From positions 1 to 7,186 of the forward strand of contig JBDNFD010000111.1 in NCBI GenBank assembly GCA_041689995.1: a stretch of DNA of 7,186 nucleotides. Reading direction: 5' to 3'. This DNA is from DASSWG01 sp041689995 (GTDB lineage: Bacteria; Bacteroidota; Bacteroidia; Flavobacteriales; Flavobacteriaceae). Below the pieces are notes generated by a model. It was not told where the DNA came from, made no database searches, and saw only the letters and a list, made by a program, of their open reading frames with translations. Position 1 is the stretch's first letter. Every line of letters begins with the position of its first letter. Shown here piece after piece: positions 7,134 through 7,186 of this stretch. Both the position numbers and the translations under genes were made by a program.

Positions 7134-7169
7134 AAAAAACCCTCTAAAACAATAAGTTAAAGAGGGTTT
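7134..7169 (-). terminator. Intrinsic terminator directly downstream of the tRNA end
   Basis: A 9-bp stem, AAACCCTCT (7137-7145) with AGAGGGTTT (7161-7169), has a 15-base loop that can form a further AAC/GTT pairing. On the minus strand it is followed by a run of six T (7139 down to 7134), partly shared with the stem. It begins four bases after the inferred tRNA 3' end and fits as its terminator. Confidence 0.75.
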
Positions 7170-7172
7170 AAG

Positions 7173-7186
7173 TACTCGGGACGGGA
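7173..7186 (-). tRNA. 3' end of a tRNA, probably tRNA-Leu (cut by the window edge)
   Basis: The minus strand reads TCCCGTCCCGAGTA and then CTTAAACC. This fits T60, T-stem 3' strand CCCGT, acceptor 3' strand CCCGAGT and discriminator A at 7173, with no encoded CCA, as is frequent in Bacteroidota. The GT-A ending, implying a G1-U72 pair, resembles bacterial tRNA-Leu such as E. coli leuZ, which ends GGGTACCA. Only 14 bases are visible, so identity rests on this ending and on the terminator immediately after it. The anticodon lies outside the window. Confidence 0.55.

Overview
The window looks like chromosomal DNA of a marine- or soil-type member of the Flavobacteriaceae (Bacteroidota). Three things point there: a secreted hydrolase ending in a type IX secretion (T9SS) sorting domain; genes that start after A-rich leaders without a Shine-Dalgarno sequence; and a promoter at 3573-3603 that matches the Bacteroidota pattern TTG-N19/20-TAnnTTTG.

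Layout from left to right. Positions 1-159 hold the unassigned end of whatever lies upstream. Positions 160-3230 (+) encode a large secreted alpha/beta-hydrolase (lipase/esterase type) with a signal peptide, a GMSMG nucleophile elbow, Ig/PKD-like modules and a T9SS C-terminal domain. Its reading frame is broken by one base in a T run at 288-292, so the signal peptide and the body of the enzyme are in different frames. Thirty-five bases downstream, 3266-3499 (+) encodes a tiny, very acidic lipoprotein. Positions 3666-5003 (+) encode a three-domain persulfide dioxygenase/sulfurtransferase with the architecture of CstB (metallo-beta-lactamase fold, dead rhodanese, live rhodanese), driven by its own promoter. 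Convergent to it, 5184-6848 (-) encodes a 554-residue secreted protein of unknown function. It is built from four copies of a ~135-residue module that align without gaps over a 46-residue core interval. Positions 6849-7186 contain no protein gene. They hold two terminator-like hairpins reading on the minus strand and, at the extreme right edge, what appears to be the last 14 bases of a minus-strand tRNA, most like tRNA-Leu.

The genes do not form an obvious pathway. The hydrolase and small lipoprotein may be co-transcribed. The sulfur enzyme is a stand-alone unit for detoxifying sulfane sulfur in the cytoplasm. The four-module protein is the least explained item and the best candidate for something undescribed. 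The 5004-5183 gap between convergent genes shows no convincing terminator or ORF.
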